The notes: generated by a model not told the origin, from the letters alone. Positions 44,713 to 54,781 are shown, numbered from the stretch's first letter. The stretch is DNA of 64,000 bases from Haliscomenobacter sp033763495 (GCF_033763495.1 NZ_JANRKL010000202.1:1-64000), one strand, 5' to 3'. A program made the numbers and translations.

Positions 44713-46173
44713 TTATTTTGCATGAAAAACATAAAAATAGGGTTCATCCACATTTTCGTAAACCCCTTTCAATTTTACTTCCTTGCCCGCTTTTTGTAGT
44801 GCAGCCACCAAATCACTTTCAGTAGACACTCTACGCCCATTGACTTGGGTGATGATAAAATTGGGTTTGAGGTTGGTACGGTCGATGGTACTTCCCCGCA
44901 AAACACTGGTTACTTTCACCCCAGTTTCTATTTTCAGGATTTGGCGCTCCCGGGCATTCAACGGGCGGACTTCCATGCCGAGTTTTTGCAGGTACTTTAG
45001 GTCTTCCCCATTTACAATGCTGGTGCGGTTGCTGCGGTTTTTGAGGGTTACCCGGGCAACAGATTTTTTGCCATTGCGGACGTATTCCACTTTGAGCACA
45101 TTGCCAGGAGAGTAGCGACCTACCTGTTCTTGTAATTCAGGCATAGTGGCCGTTTTTACCCCGTTGACCCGCAGAATGACGTCATTTCTGCGCAAGCCTG
45201 CATCGGCGGCGCCACTACCTGGGGTTACGCCAGTGATGTGCACGCCTTCTACCTGATTGAGCCCTAAGTCTTTGGCCAGTTCGCTATTGACATCTTCAAT
45301 GCGAATGCCGATGAGCCCGCGTTGCACAATGCCGTAGTTTTTTAAATCCCCTATGACTTTGCGGGCCAGGTTGGCTGGGACCGCAAAAGAATAACCTTCG
45401 TATTGCCCGGATTGGGTTAAAATGGCGGTATTGATGCCGATCAGCGCTCCTTCAGTGTTGACTAGTGCGCCACCACTGTTGCCAGGATTTACTGCGGCAT
45501 CGGTTTGAATAAAGGATTCAATTTTATCCTGGGCATCCAGCACATCAATGCTGCGTCCTTTGGCGCTGACGATACCAGCGGTCACCGTCGACTCTAGATC
45601 AAAAGGGTTTCCAACCGCCAGAACCCACTCACCCACCTGCACCGAATCGGAATTACCAAAGGTTAAAAAGGGCAGGTTGTCCGCTTCTACTTTGATTAGG
45701 GCCAAATCAGTGGAAGGGTCGCTGCCGATCAGGGTGGCTTTTAGTTCGCGATTGTTGCTGAACGACACACTGATTTTATCTCCATCGGCTACTACATGGT
45801 GATTGGTCACGATGTATCCATCCTTGGAAATGATTACGCCCGAACCGGAAGCGCCCCGCTGGTGGTAACGCTCCCGACCGAATAAATCATCAAAAGAAAG
45901 GCCATCCCTACCTCCACTACTTACACTTTGAATATTCACCACCCCCGGCGTAGCAATACCTGCTGCCTTGGTGAACTCGGTAGGCGCGGCAGAAAGGGCT
46001 CTGGTTGCATTACCCGTGGTAATCCCATCTTGGGCAACACTCCGTGAGAATATTGTGTCATTGGGTTCACGAATGATGACTTCCCGAGGTTTTTCCAGCA
46101 AACGATAAATGGCGACTGCCAACAATGCGCTACACAGTGAAGCCAGTACAGTCGGAAGATATTTTTTAAACAT
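44713..46173 (-). CDS. HtrA/Do-type periplasmic serine protease with two PDZ domains
   Basis: 486 aa with an N-terminal membrane/signal segment (MFKKYLPTVLASLCSALLAVA). The chymotrypsin-like triad is His126 (TNHHVVADG), Asp in STDLALIKV, and Ser233 in NPGNSGGALV. Two PDZ domains follow (QRGLIGIRIEDVNSELAKDL; KLGMEVRPLNARERQILK). The protease/chaperone degrades misfolded envelope proteins. Divergent dapF lies 73 bp away. Regulation by envelope stress is likely but not visible. Confidence 0.93.
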   Translation of the reverse strand: MFKKYLPTVLASLCSALLAVAIYRLLEKPREVIIREPNDTIFSRSVAQDGITTGNATRALSAAPTEFTKAAGIATPGVVNIQSVSSGGRDGLSFDDLFGRERYHQRGASGSGVIISKDGYIVTNHHVVADGDKISVSFSNNRELKATLIGSDPSTDLALIKVEADNLPFLTFGNSDSVQVGEWVLAVGNPFDLESTVTAGIVSAKGRSIDVLDAQDKIESFIQTDAAVNPGNSGGALVNTEGALIGINTAILTQSGQYEGYSFAVPANLARKVIGDLKNYGIVQRGLIGIRIEDVNSELAKDLGLNQVEGVHITGVTPGSGAADAGLRRNDVILRVNGVKTATMPELQEQVGRYSPGNVLKVEYVRNGKKSVARVTLKNRSNRTSIVNGEDLKYLQKLGMEVRPLNARERQILKIETGVKVTSVLRGSTIDRTNLKPNFIITQVNGRRVSTESDLVAALQKAGKEVKLKGVYENVDEPYFYVFHAK

Positions 46174-46246
46174 GTGGTGATTTTATTAGTGGCTATACTT
46201 CACAAAATCTAACATTTTAGCAACTTTTGCAACTTATAAAAAATAA

Positions 46247-47041
46247 ATGTGCAACATGCAAGGCATTCCTTTCTACAAATACCAGGGGGCTGGAAATGAT
46301 TTTATCATGATCGACCAGCGCAATCAACAGTGGATTGCCCGGGAAGACCAGGCTTTGGTTGAACAACTCTGTCATCGCCGCTTTGGTATTGGTGCCGATG
46401 GGCTGATTTTGTTGCAAAACCATCCAGACTACGACTTTGAAATGATCTACTTCAACGCCGACGGCCGGGAAGGCAGCATGTGTGGCAATGGTGGCCGTTG
46501 TACAGTAGCTTTTGCCCACCAGTTGGGGGCAATTGGGAATACCTGCCACTTCCTGGCGGTGGATGGCCCCCACGATGCCGTGATTAATAATCCGGAATGG
46601 GTGGAACTAAAAATGATCGATGTGACACATGTAGAAGAGGGCAGCGATTTTTACTTCCTCAATACAGGTTCACCTCACTATATTGCTTTTGTGGCAGAAG
46701 TAGGCGATATTGACGTGGTACAAGCGGGCCGGGCGATTCGTTACAACGATCGTTTTCGGGCTGAAGGCACCAATGTCAATTTTACCCAAATCACTGATGA
46801 AGGCCTGAGCATTGCGACCTACGAGCGAGGGGTTGAGGATGAAACGCTGGCTTGTGGCACGGGTGTAACCGCTGCGGCACTGGCTTACCATTTAAAACAG
46901 GGTGGTGCGCCAGGGCCAAATGAAGTGCCCATCAAAGTGAAGGGCGGCGAAATGGCAATCCGTTTTACGGCGACTGAGCAGGGATTTAGCAATGTGTGGT
47001 TGTGTGGTCCGGCAAAGCTGGTCTTTGCTGGCGAAATATAA
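46247..47041 (+). CDS. dapF: Diaminopimelate epimerase
   Basis: 264-aa cytosolic enzyme of lysine and peptidoglycan synthesis, interconverting LL- and meso-diaminopimelate. The two catalytic Cys are seen in SMCGNGGRCT and ETLACGTGVTAAAL; the N-terminal FYKYQGAGNDFIMID motif is typical. Starts at 46247 or 46256 are both possible. It is divergent from the HtrA gene. Its 3' end is followed by an inverted repeat. Confidence 0.95.
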   Translation: MCNMQGIPFYKYQGAGNDFIMIDQRNQQWIAREDQALVEQLCHRRFGIGADGLILLQNHPDYDFEMIYFNADGREGSMCGNGGRCTVAFAHQLGAIGNTCHFLAVDGPHDAVINNPEWVELKMIDVTHVEEGSDFYFLNTGSPHYIAFVAEVGDIDVVQAGRAIRYNDRFRAEGTNVNFTQITDEGLSIATYERGVEDETLACGTGVTAAALAYHLKQGGAPGPNEVPIKVKGGEMAIRFTATEQGFSNVWLCGPAKLVFAGEI

Positions 47042-47067
47042 TCTACCTATTCCTTCAAAAATGAATG

Positions 47068-47193
47068 TTCCTGAAGTGTCTCTTAGATGTCTTAGATGGT
47101 GAAAAAATAAGCGGCGAAGCTGCTTCAAAAAAACTAATCTGTGGTTTTGTGGGTAATCGACAGATCTAAGACATCTAAGGGACACCTCAGGAA
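47068..47193. repeat. CTTAGATG-type inverted repeat downstream of dapF
   Basis: Arms 47068-47097 and 47164-47193 match at 28 of 30 positions; the left arm contains two tandem TCTTAGATG units. It lies between codirectional genes (dapF and the T9SS protein), in a 347-bp gap that also holds the promoter at 47313-47344. Confidence 0.8.
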
Positions 47194-47312
47194 TACTGTA
47201 CATATGAAAACCTGACGAAGTCGGAAATTATTCTTTCTAAAAAACAAGACTATCCCCAAACCCTTTCCCCGTTGTACCCGTCTTATTTTGTCAAACAAAA
47301 GACTTTCGCGTT

Positions 47313-47344
47313 TTTGGGATGTATGGCAAAATATGCTATATTTG
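47313..47344 (+). promoter_or_regulatory. Bacteroidota-type promoter for the T9SS/BACON protein
   Basis: TTTG (47313-47316), exactly 20 nt, then TATATTTG (47337-47344). It matches TTTG-N20-TAnnTTTG and lies 44 bp above the chosen ATG at 47389, which supports that start over the ORF maximum at 47272. Confidence 0.75.
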
Positions 47345-47388
47345 TGCCGCATCCCTCCGCAGTCATACTAATCACCAAATTCTATCCA

Positions 47389-49419
47389 ATGCGGAACAAA
47401 CTAGCTACCCTCATTACCTTCGCGAGTTTCCTGTTTAGCCTGACATGGCTGAACGCCCAAACGATTCGTGAAATTGAAATCAACCCAGCACAACCCGTTG
47501 CAGGTCAGCCTTTTACTGTAAAGCTTAAAGGGGATTTCCCCAACGCTTGTTATAGCCTGAGCTACCAGGGTGCAACGGTTTCGGCGAACAACAACCTCAA
47601 TCTTTATTTCAATGTGATCCAAAGTGCGGGTCCTTGTGTACAGGCCATTACGCCCTTTACCTTCACCCGTACATTTCAGGGACTGAATTACCCTGGAAAC
47701 TATTGCCTGAAGTTCTATGGGGGCCTAAATGTCAACACCACCGATAGCCAATGCTTCCAAGTACAAACAGCTCCTACACAGGGCACTATTTGTGACATCA
47801 ATATTCCCAAGATTTTCTGTGGTAGCAACATCAGCAGCAACAACAATCTGGAACCAAACCGCCTCACTTTGTACAATTGTTCTGGTTACCAGTCTGATTT
47901 GTACAGTGGTGAAAAAGTATACCGCCTGGAGGTAACCGAATACACTGAGGTGCGTCTGGACATGAAAATTCTGGACAATTGGATTGATCTGGACATGTTC
48001 TTGATCAGAGATGTATGTGATTCTCAACATCCTTATTACAAGGTGGAGAAAACGGACTGTATCGCTCAAGCCTGGATACCCCAAGACAACCACAAGGAAA
48101 GAAAAATTGTGGCCAAGCTGGAAGCGGGAACGTATCTGATTGTCATCGACGGCCAAACCAACTATGACCGGGGTCGCTTTACACTGAATGTCGATTGTGA
48201 CTTCCGCGACTTGTGTACAAAAGCGGTTTCAGTCAAATGTGGAGAAAAGTTACAAAACCAAAGCACCATTGGTGGGCGCAACGACGTGTGGAATTATTCC
48301 TGTGGTACCGGAGTGTTTGATGCGGAAGGCAATGACCGGGTCTACAAAATCAAGTTGGACAAGGCCAGCAAGTTGTTCGTAGAAATGAACATCCTCACTC
48401 CGGGTCAGGACATGTATTTGACTCTTGTAAAAGGTGAAATTTGTGACAATGTAAATCGCACCATCAATAAGGTTGAAGCTCCATTCTGTTTGGGACGCAG
48501 CCCGGAATTTGGAACGGGCAGCAATCGACGTACCATCCTGGAAGATTTACCTGCTGGCACTTATTACGTAGTTGTAGATGCACGCATGGCCATGACTCAG
48601 GGAAATTACCACATTAGCTTCAACTGTGATCCCGTGCCCTGCAACCTGAGTGTAGTGCCTAACGTACTGGATTTCACTGGAAATGGCGCCCCCCAAACCC
48701 TGACCATCAAAGCCTCAAAAGCCTGGAGTAGTGGCCCAACCATAAGTTGGGTGGAACTGTCGCCTCGCGCTGGAACCGGCAATGGCAGCACCAAAGTGAG
48801 TGTAATCCGGAAGGACGATCCCGGCAGCCGGCAGGAAATCCTCACCTTCACTTGTGGTAGCGAAACCCAAACCGTCCTGCTCACACAGGGAGGAGCTTGC
48901 GCTAAGCCCAATGCAAACTTTACTGTAAGCAAAAGTGGCAGCCGGATAATTGTAACTGCGCAAGCACAAGATAGCGCGACCTATACCTGGGACTTTGGCA
49001 GTGGCCTCGTTACCAGCGGAGCGGTGGACACCGTGAATTTACCCAATGGCCCACAGCGCATTTGCCTGACAGTAACCAGCCCCTGTGGCACTGCCAGCAC
49101 TTGCCAATTGGTCAAAGTGCTTGGTTTCACAGGCGCTGAAATCTCGGTGATTGAACAACCTACACTCTTACAGCCTCGTTTGTATCCCAATCCTAGCCGG
49201 GGAGAAACTTTCCTGGAATATGAGTCGAATCAGCTTGGTCAAGCATTGATTCAGGTTTTCGACCTGAGTGGCCGCGAGGTAAGCAAAAGTTTATCGGTAC
49301 CAATGGTGCAAGGAATCAATCAACACCGGCTCCAGGTAGATCAGTTCCAGAAAGGAGTGTACCTGGTAAGGGTAAAATTACCAAACTTGAGCTGGACGGA
49401 GAAGTTGATTGTGGAATAA
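47389..49419 (+). CDS. Large secreted T9SS protein with BACON-like and PKD-like domains
   Basis: 676 aa. The start at 47389 (MRNKLATLITFASFLFSLTWLNAQ) gives a signal peptide and fits the promoter. The N-terminal part is Cys-containing beta-rich repeats; two related ~140-residue modules appear (YRLEVTEYTEVRLDMKILDN and YKIKLDKASKLFVEMNILTP), each ending in AGTYLIVIDG- or AGTYYVVVDA-type text, like pre-peptidase C-terminal modules. A BACON-like domain follows (LSVVPNVLDFTGNGAPQTLT), then a PKD-like stretch (TYTWDFGSG) and a type A T9SS sorting domain (LYPNPSRGETFLEY). It is likely a surface adhesin or glycan-binding protein. Confidence 0.85.
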   Translation: MRNKLATLITFASFLFSLTWLNAQTIREIEINPAQPVAGQPFTVKLKGDFPNACYSLSYQGATVSANNNLNLYFNVIQSAGPCVQAITPFTFTRTFQGLNYPGNYCLKFYGGLNVNTTDSQCFQVQTAPTQGTICDINIPKIFCGSNISSNNNLEPNRLTLYNCSGYQSDLYSGEKVYRLEVTEYTEVRLDMKILDNWIDLDMFLIRDVCDSQHPYYKVEKTDCIAQAWIPQDNHKERKIVAKLEAGTYLIVIDGQTNYDRGRFTLNVDCDFRDLCTKAVSVKCGEKLQNQSTIGGRNDVWNYSCGTGVFDAEGNDRVYKIKLDKASKLFVEMNILTPGQDMYLTLVKGEICDNVNRTINKVEAPFCLGRSPEFGTGSNRRTILEDLPAGTYYVVVDARMAMTQGNYHISFNCDPVPCNLSVVPNVLDFTGNGAPQTLTIKASKAWSSGPTISWVELSPRAGTGNGSTKVSVIRKDDPGSRQEILTFTCGSETQTVLLTQGGACAKPNANFTVSKSGSRIIVTAQAQDSATYTWDFGSGLVTSGAVDTVNLPNGPQRICLTVTSPCGTASTCQLVKVLGFTGAEISVIEQPTLLQPRLYPNPSRGETFLEYESNQLGQALIQVFDLSGREVSKSLSVPMVQGINQHRLQVDQFQKGVYLVRVKLPNLSWTEKLIVE

Positions 49420-49455
49420 AGCGATGAATAGTATCCTAAAGCCACATTTTTAGTA

Positions 49456-49545
49456 GCACAAAGTACACCAAGAAAACACAAAGGGCACAAAGCGACGTCA
49501 ACGTCTAACTTTGTGCCCTTTGTGTTTTCTTGGTGTACTTTGTGC
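49456..49545. repeat. Perfect 37-bp inverted repeat between convergent genes
   Basis: Arms 49456-49492 and 49509-49545 are identical reverse complements over 37 bp around a 16-nt loop that includes GACGT/ACGTC. The arm is built from CACAAAG-like units. It lies between the T9SS protein stop (49419) and the lipoprotein stop (49585). Confidence 0.93.
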
Positions 49546-49584
49546 CAATAAGTCGCTTTGGAATAACTGGTGATGCACCTAGGT

Positions 49585-50115
49585 TTACTCCTCAATTCTT
49601 TTGTAATTATCAGCCAGCGTAGTATTCACATTGCAGAACAACGACAAAACAATCCAATATTGATCGCGAGTGCCCTTCGAGCGCAGCGCAATATTGTCTT
49701 TGTCGGTCAGTTGTAACAACATCAGAGTACGATCAGCATCAGCCATGTCTTCCTTTTTTTCAATGGGAATTTCGATACGGCCATTGCGAAAAATTCCGAT
49801 ATCGCTCATCGCACAGGATGGGCGCCCATCCTCCAGCGGATTGCCTGTAATCTCCACTTTTACCCGTTCCGGGCCAGCGTATTTGATGCTTACCTTTTTC
49901 CAAATGCCTTTATCTGGATAGTTGGCAGTCACAAAGGTGCCAAAGAGCTCTTGCATTTGTGCGGCTTTTTGGTAAGCTTCCTCTTTGGGTGGAGTTGCTA
50001 CAGCAGTTTTCTCAGCCGCCAATTCTTCCTGAACAGCTTCTTTTACGTTCTTATCGTTTTTACAGGCGCTTAAAGCGGCCAGTAGGAGTAGACTGAAGGC
50101 AATTTTTTTGATCAT
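49585..50115 (-). CDS. Lipoprotein of unknown function
   Basis: 176 aa. The signal MIKKIAFSLLLLAALSACKND ends in a lipobox (LSAC). The mature part begins with a charged stretch (KEAVQEELAAEKTAV), then a ~110-residue beta-rich domain (VSIKYAGPERVKVEI, RIEIPIEKKEDMADAD, DNIALRSKGTRDQY). No family recognised. A TACCTTTG box at 50139-50146 is a likely -7 element. Confidence 0.75.
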   Translation of the reverse strand: MIKKIAFSLLLLAALSACKNDKNVKEAVQEELAAEKTAVATPPKEEAYQKAAQMQELFGTFVTANYPDKGIWKKVSIKYAGPERVKVEITGNPLEDGRPSCAMSDIGIFRNGRIEIPIEKKEDMADADRTLMLLQLTDKDNIALRSKGTRDQYWIVLSLFCNVNTTLADNYKRIEE

Positions 50116-50138
50116 AGGACTATCAGTTGGTTAGCGGG

Positions 50139-50146
50139 CAAAGGTA
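50139..50146 (-). promoter_or_regulatory. Candidate -7 box of the lipoprotein gene
   Basis: TACCTTTG on the minus strand fits TAnnTTTG and lies 24 bp above the ATG at 50115. No clear TTTG at the right spacing. Confidence 0.4.
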
Positions 50147-50377
50147 AAAAATAGACTTTAGGAATGGAAAAGAAATCTGGAGACAGATTGGATAGGGACA
50201 GTAAAAAAATAAGTGCTCATTTTGCCCCACTACATAGTCCCTAAAAAAAGTAAAGCCACAACCCGAAGATTGCAGCTTCCTTAACCTACATCAGATCGCA
50301 AGTTCTTTACATAGATTCCGGGAAAAAATTTCAAATCTGATGCCCCGAAAATGGAACCTATGTTTTACGCAATATGA

Positions 50378-50983
50378 TTATTTGCGGATTGTTTTGACAT
50401 AAGACTTGTCACCAACGCTAAGTACCACAGTGTACTCACCAACAGGTAACTTGCTCAGGTTGTAACGCTTTTCCACTTTGACTACGTTGCGTACCTCATC
50501 TTCGAAAACCAGTACTCCTTCAGCATCCTCAATTCTGAGTTTCAAGGTAGTCAGTTGGTTGTTCAAGAGGCTCACATCCAGCAATTGTCCGGTCGATCTA
50601 ACCACAGGAGCAAAAAACAGCTTCCGGTCGTTGATGTTCAGGCTCAAACCAGTTCTGGTGATGGAGAGGGGTTGTTCGGTTTCACGAACTCCAGTATTTA
50701 CAACCAGTTTGTAGTCACCTGTGGACAATTCGTTCAGGTTCAGTACCCGTGCGTATTCTGTGTTCGTAATTTCTTCTTCCAACAGAACCCCTTCCAGTGC
50801 ACTCTCCAAGCGGATAGTGGTTGGAGTTTTAAGGTTCTTCAGTACCAGGCTTACTTTTTTCTCGCTACCAATTGTATTGATGGAGATAAAAGGATCCTCA
50901 ATTTTGGCTTGCATGGCTAAAGGCAGTACGAACAAAACCGAAAGCAGTACAAGACGGGCGGTAGTTTTTAAAATGTCCTTCAT
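50378..50983 (-). CDS. Secreted two-repeat beta-sandwich protein (DUF3244-like)
   Basis: 201 aa with a signal peptide (MKDILKTTARLVLLSVLFVLPLAMQA). The mature part consists of two related ~85-residue beta-rich repeats, each built as a run of short strands ending in a LSTGDYKLVVNTG- or LPVGEYTVVLSVG-type turn. The pattern resembles DUF3244 and the carboxyl-terminal sandwich folds of T9SS cargo, but no sorting signal is present. Function unknown. It has a TAATTTTG box at 51054-51061. Confidence 0.72.
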   Translation of the reverse strand: MKDILKTTARLVLLSVLFVLPLAMQAKIEDPFISINTIGSEKKVSLVLKNLKTPTTIRLESALEGVLLEEEITNTEYARVLNLNELSTGDYKLVVNTGVRETEQPLSITRTGLSLNINDRKLFFAPVVRSTGQLLDVSLLNNQLTTLKLRIEDAEGVLVFEDEVRNVVKVEKRYNLSKLPVGEYTVVLSVGDKSYVKTIRK

Positions 50984-51449
50984 AACAACAGTTTTTGTGT
51001 TTACTAAATGTTTGGGTTAAAATCGAAAAGTTGTGCTTGGGTGTTTACAATGACAAAATTACGCCACCACGGGTCGCTGCGCTACGCCAAAATTGATCTG
51101 TTTTGATGCTATTTTACCCCAACTATTGTCACCTCTATCTTTTATGGTTAATATTGGCGGTATTTTAGAATATAATTTTCCGTTTTGCCCAATTCAGCTA
51201 TAAAAATTCATGCAAAATGGCCAGAAGCGATAAAAATTTTTTTTAGCTTAGTTTAAAAATAAAAAGAAGTCAGGAAAATGCCTGCTTTTGTAATAAAACA
51301 ACACTTTTGGGAGAATTTAGAAGTTGCTTTGCTAAAAATTTCGTAAAGTTGAGGCTACCACGAGCGACTTAGACACACCATTGGCACACGCACACCATCA
51401 CACACAAACACACACCCATTCTTGCGGTAGCCTCAACTTCTCAACCCTT
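50984..51449. other. 466-bp AT-rich intergenic region with a CA-rich inverted repeat
   Basis: It holds the promoter region of the DUF3244-like gene, then an AT-rich stretch and, at 51348-51436, an inverted repeat (12-bp arms) enclosing a CA-rich run. No gene. Confidence 0.6.
51348..51436. repeat. Inverted repeat with CA-dinucleotide-rich centre
   Basis: Arms GTTGAGGCTACC (51348-51359) and GGTAGCCTCAAC (51425-51436). Between them is GCGACTTAGACACA (51364-51377), shared with the palindrome at 10573-10695, followed by about 40 nt dominated by CAC/ACA steps. It is probably a relative of the 10.6-kb element. Confidence 0.75.
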
Positions 51450-54400
51450 TTACCACTTAACCAGCTTCCGTGTCGTGTTTTTTTGACCCGCACTAACCCG
51501 GAGCAGGTAATTCCCCGCTGGTAAATCAGCCAAGTCCAGGCGTTGTTGCGTTTTTCCTGCTCCTACTTGCCATTGGTATTGCCGAATCATCCGCCCAAAG
51601 AGGTCATGCACTTCCATGCGTAAAATTTGATTGTCTTCCAGTTCCAGTTCCACCAATGTTTGGTTGCCAAATGGGTTAGGATACACCTTTATATTGGCTT
51701 CGGGCCAGGCTTCATCCCGATTGCTGCTCAAAATTCGCTGACCGTTGGCAAACCAGGTTCCCAATATGTATCCCGACTTAAAGATGCTTGGGTCGCCATT
51801 AGGACTGAGCTTGTCTGCCTTAAGGGCGGTTATCGCAATCACATCGTCGCCGGAATTGCTCTTAGCATCAAAAATGATAAAGTCGTCTTTGGTTGCATAG
51901 TTGGGTGCCCCCAGCGTAGTGTTTTCAAATACAGTACCAATATCGCCCGTTTCAATATTAGTCGTCAGTACTTCATAGTCATCGGTATCATCCAACTGGC
52001 CATCGCCATTGTTGTCCAGCACGTAATCGAAAGACAATATATAAGGTGTGTTTTTGGAAAAACTGGGGTTGCCGATGTTTTCCCCCTCTTCTAAACCTGT
52101 GAATATTTTTTCGATTTTCCCATCGCCAAAGGTATTGGTCTTTTTATTCCAGGCATTCAGCAGCCCCATGTCCCAGTAATTATAGGTACCAAAACCACTC
52201 AGAGGCACTTCATTATTGGCATCGTAGACTACAGTTTCCCCGCTGAGGTCCCATTCCAGAGCGTCCCCTCCTACCACATCGCCAGTGGTCACCCCTTCAG
52301 TGTAGGAAGGATTGTACAATTTAAAATAGCGGGTATTGCTGCTGGTCCGAGTCAGGTCGATGATGCCAATTTCTCCCTTCCTACCAGTCACCAGGGCAGC
52401 CAGGCGCAAACCATCTTTAGATAAGGACACGTTTTCCCAAATCCGGTTGTTGCTGAGTGTTCCGGTATCATACATTGCTTTAGCCCAATCGAGTTCCAGG
52501 TATTTCAGCTGTTTGAGGCCATTGATGTAAATGACAAAGTCTCCGGCATCGGATACAGTGGGCTTGCGCAACACCCCATTGGCGATGGGTAATTCCAAAA
52601 CGGTGGTTTTGTTGGTATTAAAAATGCCGATTCCACGGTAGTCAGCTTTTACGCCCATAATAAACTGAGTACCAGGGTTGAAACTCAGGTCCACTGGGGG
52701 TGCAGTCGGGGCACCTACGCGGATACCCACCGTTTCAAATGCAGACTCTGCTGCTTTGGCCACAGATTCGCCACCTTTTTCACGGGCAGCACGTACTACT
52801 GCCAGACGTGCATCCACAAAACGGGAGGAGCGGGTGAGGTAGTTGCTCAATGCCAGGTAATACACTTGTTCGGCCATTTCCTTGCCCACCTGGGTGGCAA
52901 AGAGGAAAAAAGCGCGATTCACGATGCCACTATTGATGTGTACCCCTCCGTTGTCTTCGGTACCAGTATACCGTTCCGAATACTTATCTGGCTGCCAGCC
53001 CTCGTCGTTTAAACTTGTTCCACCGTTGTGTGGATTGGATAAATCGCGCAAGGCACCAGTGGGAAAAGCGGTGGGTAATACCACATCTTCACCTATTTTC
53101 CAATCATCACGATCGATCATGGCACCAAATATATCGGCAAAGGACTCGTTGAGCGCACCGGGTTCATTTTCGTATTCCAGATTGGCGGTATGTTGAATGA
53201 CTCCGTGAGTGATTTCGTGGCCAGCTACATCCAAGGCCCGAGCCAAGCTGCGAACTGAGGAGCCACCGTTGCCATAAAACATGGCGTCACCATTCCAGAA
53301 AGCATTTTCAAGTGAGGAGCCATCATCATCCGGCATATTGACATAAGAACGAATGGTGCCTTTTGTGCCGTTGATGGATTGGCGGCCGAAGGTATTCCGG
53401 TAATAATCGTACACTACACTGGAGTTGAAATGGGCACTCACTGCGTTAGCAGCAGCCCAGGTATTGTTGCTGCTGGTAAAAAAGTAAGCATCAAAACTAC
53501 CGTCAGCTTTAAGGGTATTGCGCACATCCAGCGTGACAATAGCTCCTTTGGGCTCTTGTGGCAAATCAGAAGTAGTGGGACTGAACATGTCTTTGCTGGC
53601 ATCCAGTAAAAAATAAGTGTTACCAATCAGGTAAGTATTAATGGTGCGTTCTACCCCCCCAAGGTCTTTGGCTTTGGCGGTAGCATTGCCGTCGAGCATG
53701 GGAAGTTTGGCGCTGGTTTGTACTTCAGCAATACTTTCATGAGTGTGGAAATGGGCAGGAGTGTTCGCTTTATTTGCGCCTTGGTGCTTCAATTTGCACA
53801 GGAGGGAGTAACTTTTCAATACTGCTCCACTTTCAGCATCCATAAAATAAGCCCAACGGGCGTGCAAATTGGGCGCAATTTCCAAATACCAACACAGTTT
53901 AGGTACATCTTGATCCGGACCGGTATGCAGAATGACCAATTGTTTTTTGGCGATTTGTTCACCCACCATATCTACTTCAGCGGCGGAAAGCGGGCGTAAG
54001 GTTTCTTTTTTTTGCACATCAGCCAAGGCTGCTTGAATGGCTTGAGGCGCGTCCACTGCAGGTTTTACCGAGCGCAGTGCCGGCGTGGGGAAGTAACGAC
54101 CGTTGAAGAGGAGAATTTTACCATCCTTCTCGTGCAGCAGCACTTCAGCTCCATATACTTCAACCCCCTGAAACTGCTGTCGAAAACGTAGATGGTTTTG
54201 TCGTTGCTCATCCGTGGATTGGCTGACCAGCACAAATTCTTTCCCAGGGTTGGCAATGCGCAGGTCTTTGCTAAAGTGATCGAGGTACTGAATGGCCTTT
54301 TGACTATTGGGCGCGTCGCGCAACTCGGGCAAACCCTCTACCTCGCCTTCAATAAAAATGGGCAGGCTACTTTTTTCATCCCGTACCATCAGCGGGCCCG

Positions 54401-54629
54401 GAATGGGTTTGCGGAGGCTCAATTTAAGCTTAGGTAAATTACTGTAATTGATGCTGCTTTGATTAGAAGCGCTGTTGTTCTGCGCAAAACGCGGCAAAGC
54501 TTTGATTGGGATATGGGTATTTTGTTCCTTTGGACCAGTGCTGGTGCTGCGCTGGGGAATCGGTTTGAACTGGGCGTGTACTTGCAAAAACAGTACAGCG
54601 CATAAAAGTGTCAGGATTATTCTCATCAT
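51450..54629 (-). CDS. Thermolysin-family (M4) metalloprotease with T9SS sorting domain
   Basis: 1059 aa, secreted. Signal peptide MMRIILTLLCAVLFLQVHAQ. A fungalysin/thermolysin propeptide-like region (LRFRQQFQGVEVYGAEVLLH; about residues 140-260) precedes the M4 core with HEITH (His about 470; GHEITHGVIQH) and the third ligand Glu in NESFADIFGA. After it come a long beta-propeller-like segment (LRLAALVTGRKGEIGIIDL, YILSFDYVLDNNGDGQLDD) and a type A T9SS sorting domain (VYPNPFGNQTLVEL). It degrades extracellular proteins. It is the largest gene in the window. The gene upstream is an ABC permease on the same strand. Confidence 0.92.
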   Translation of the reverse strand: MMRIILTLLCAVLFLQVHAQFKPIPQRSTSTGPKEQNTHIPIKALPRFAQNNSASNQSSINYSNLPKLKLSLRKPIPGPLMVRDEKSSLPIFIEGEVEGLPELRDAPNSQKAIQYLDHFSKDLRIANPGKEFVLVSQSTDEQRQNHLRFRQQFQGVEVYGAEVLLHEKDGKILLFNGRYFPTPALRSVKPAVDAPQAIQAALADVQKKETLRPLSAAEVDMVGEQIAKKQLVILHTGPDQDVPKLCWYLEIAPNLHARWAYFMDAESGAVLKSYSLLCKLKHQGANKANTPAHFHTHESIAEVQTSAKLPMLDGNATAKAKDLGGVERTINTYLIGNTYFLLDASKDMFSPTTSDLPQEPKGAIVTLDVRNTLKADGSFDAYFFTSSNNTWAAANAVSAHFNSSVVYDYYRNTFGRQSINGTKGTIRSYVNMPDDDGSSLENAFWNGDAMFYGNGGSSVRSLARALDVAGHEITHGVIQHTANLEYENEPGALNESFADIFGAMIDRDDWKIGEDVVLPTAFPTGALRDLSNPHNGGTSLNDEGWQPDKYSERYTGTEDNGGVHINSGIVNRAFFLFATQVGKEMAEQVYYLALSNYLTRSSRFVDARLAVVRAAREKGGESVAKAAESAFETVGIRVGAPTAPPVDLSFNPGTQFIMGVKADYRGIGIFNTNKTTVLELPIANGVLRKPTVSDAGDFVIYINGLKQLKYLELDWAKAMYDTGTLSNNRIWENVSLSKDGLRLAALVTGRKGEIGIIDLTRTSSNTRYFKLYNPSYTEGVTTGDVVGGDALEWDLSGETVVYDANNEVPLSGFGTYNYWDMGLLNAWNKKTNTFGDGKIEKIFTGLEEGENIGNPSFSKNTPYILSFDYVLDNNGDGQLDDTDDYEVLTTNIETGDIGTVFENTTLGAPNYATKDDFIIFDAKSNSGDDVIAITALKADKLSPNGDPSIFKSGYILGTWFANGQRILSSNRDEAWPEANIKVYPNPFGNQTLVELELEDNQILRMEVHDLFGRMIRQYQWQVGAGKTQQRLDLADLPAGNYLLRVSAGQKNTTRKLVKW

Positions 54630-54781
54630 GGTGGATTTTGGAGAGGGAAAGTTAGGGGAAATAAATAAACATTAAAAGTGCCAGGATACAGCTTTACAGA
54701 CATCAATCAAGCTGTCGTGGATGCACAAGATCGGTTTTTTTATTTATCCCCCCAATTCCCAACAAAATCACCAAAGCAATT

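Noticed and set aside
44649..44753. Longer start of the T9SS protein at 44753
   Set aside because: It overlaps the end of the HtrA gene and hides a good signal peptide that starts at 44648.
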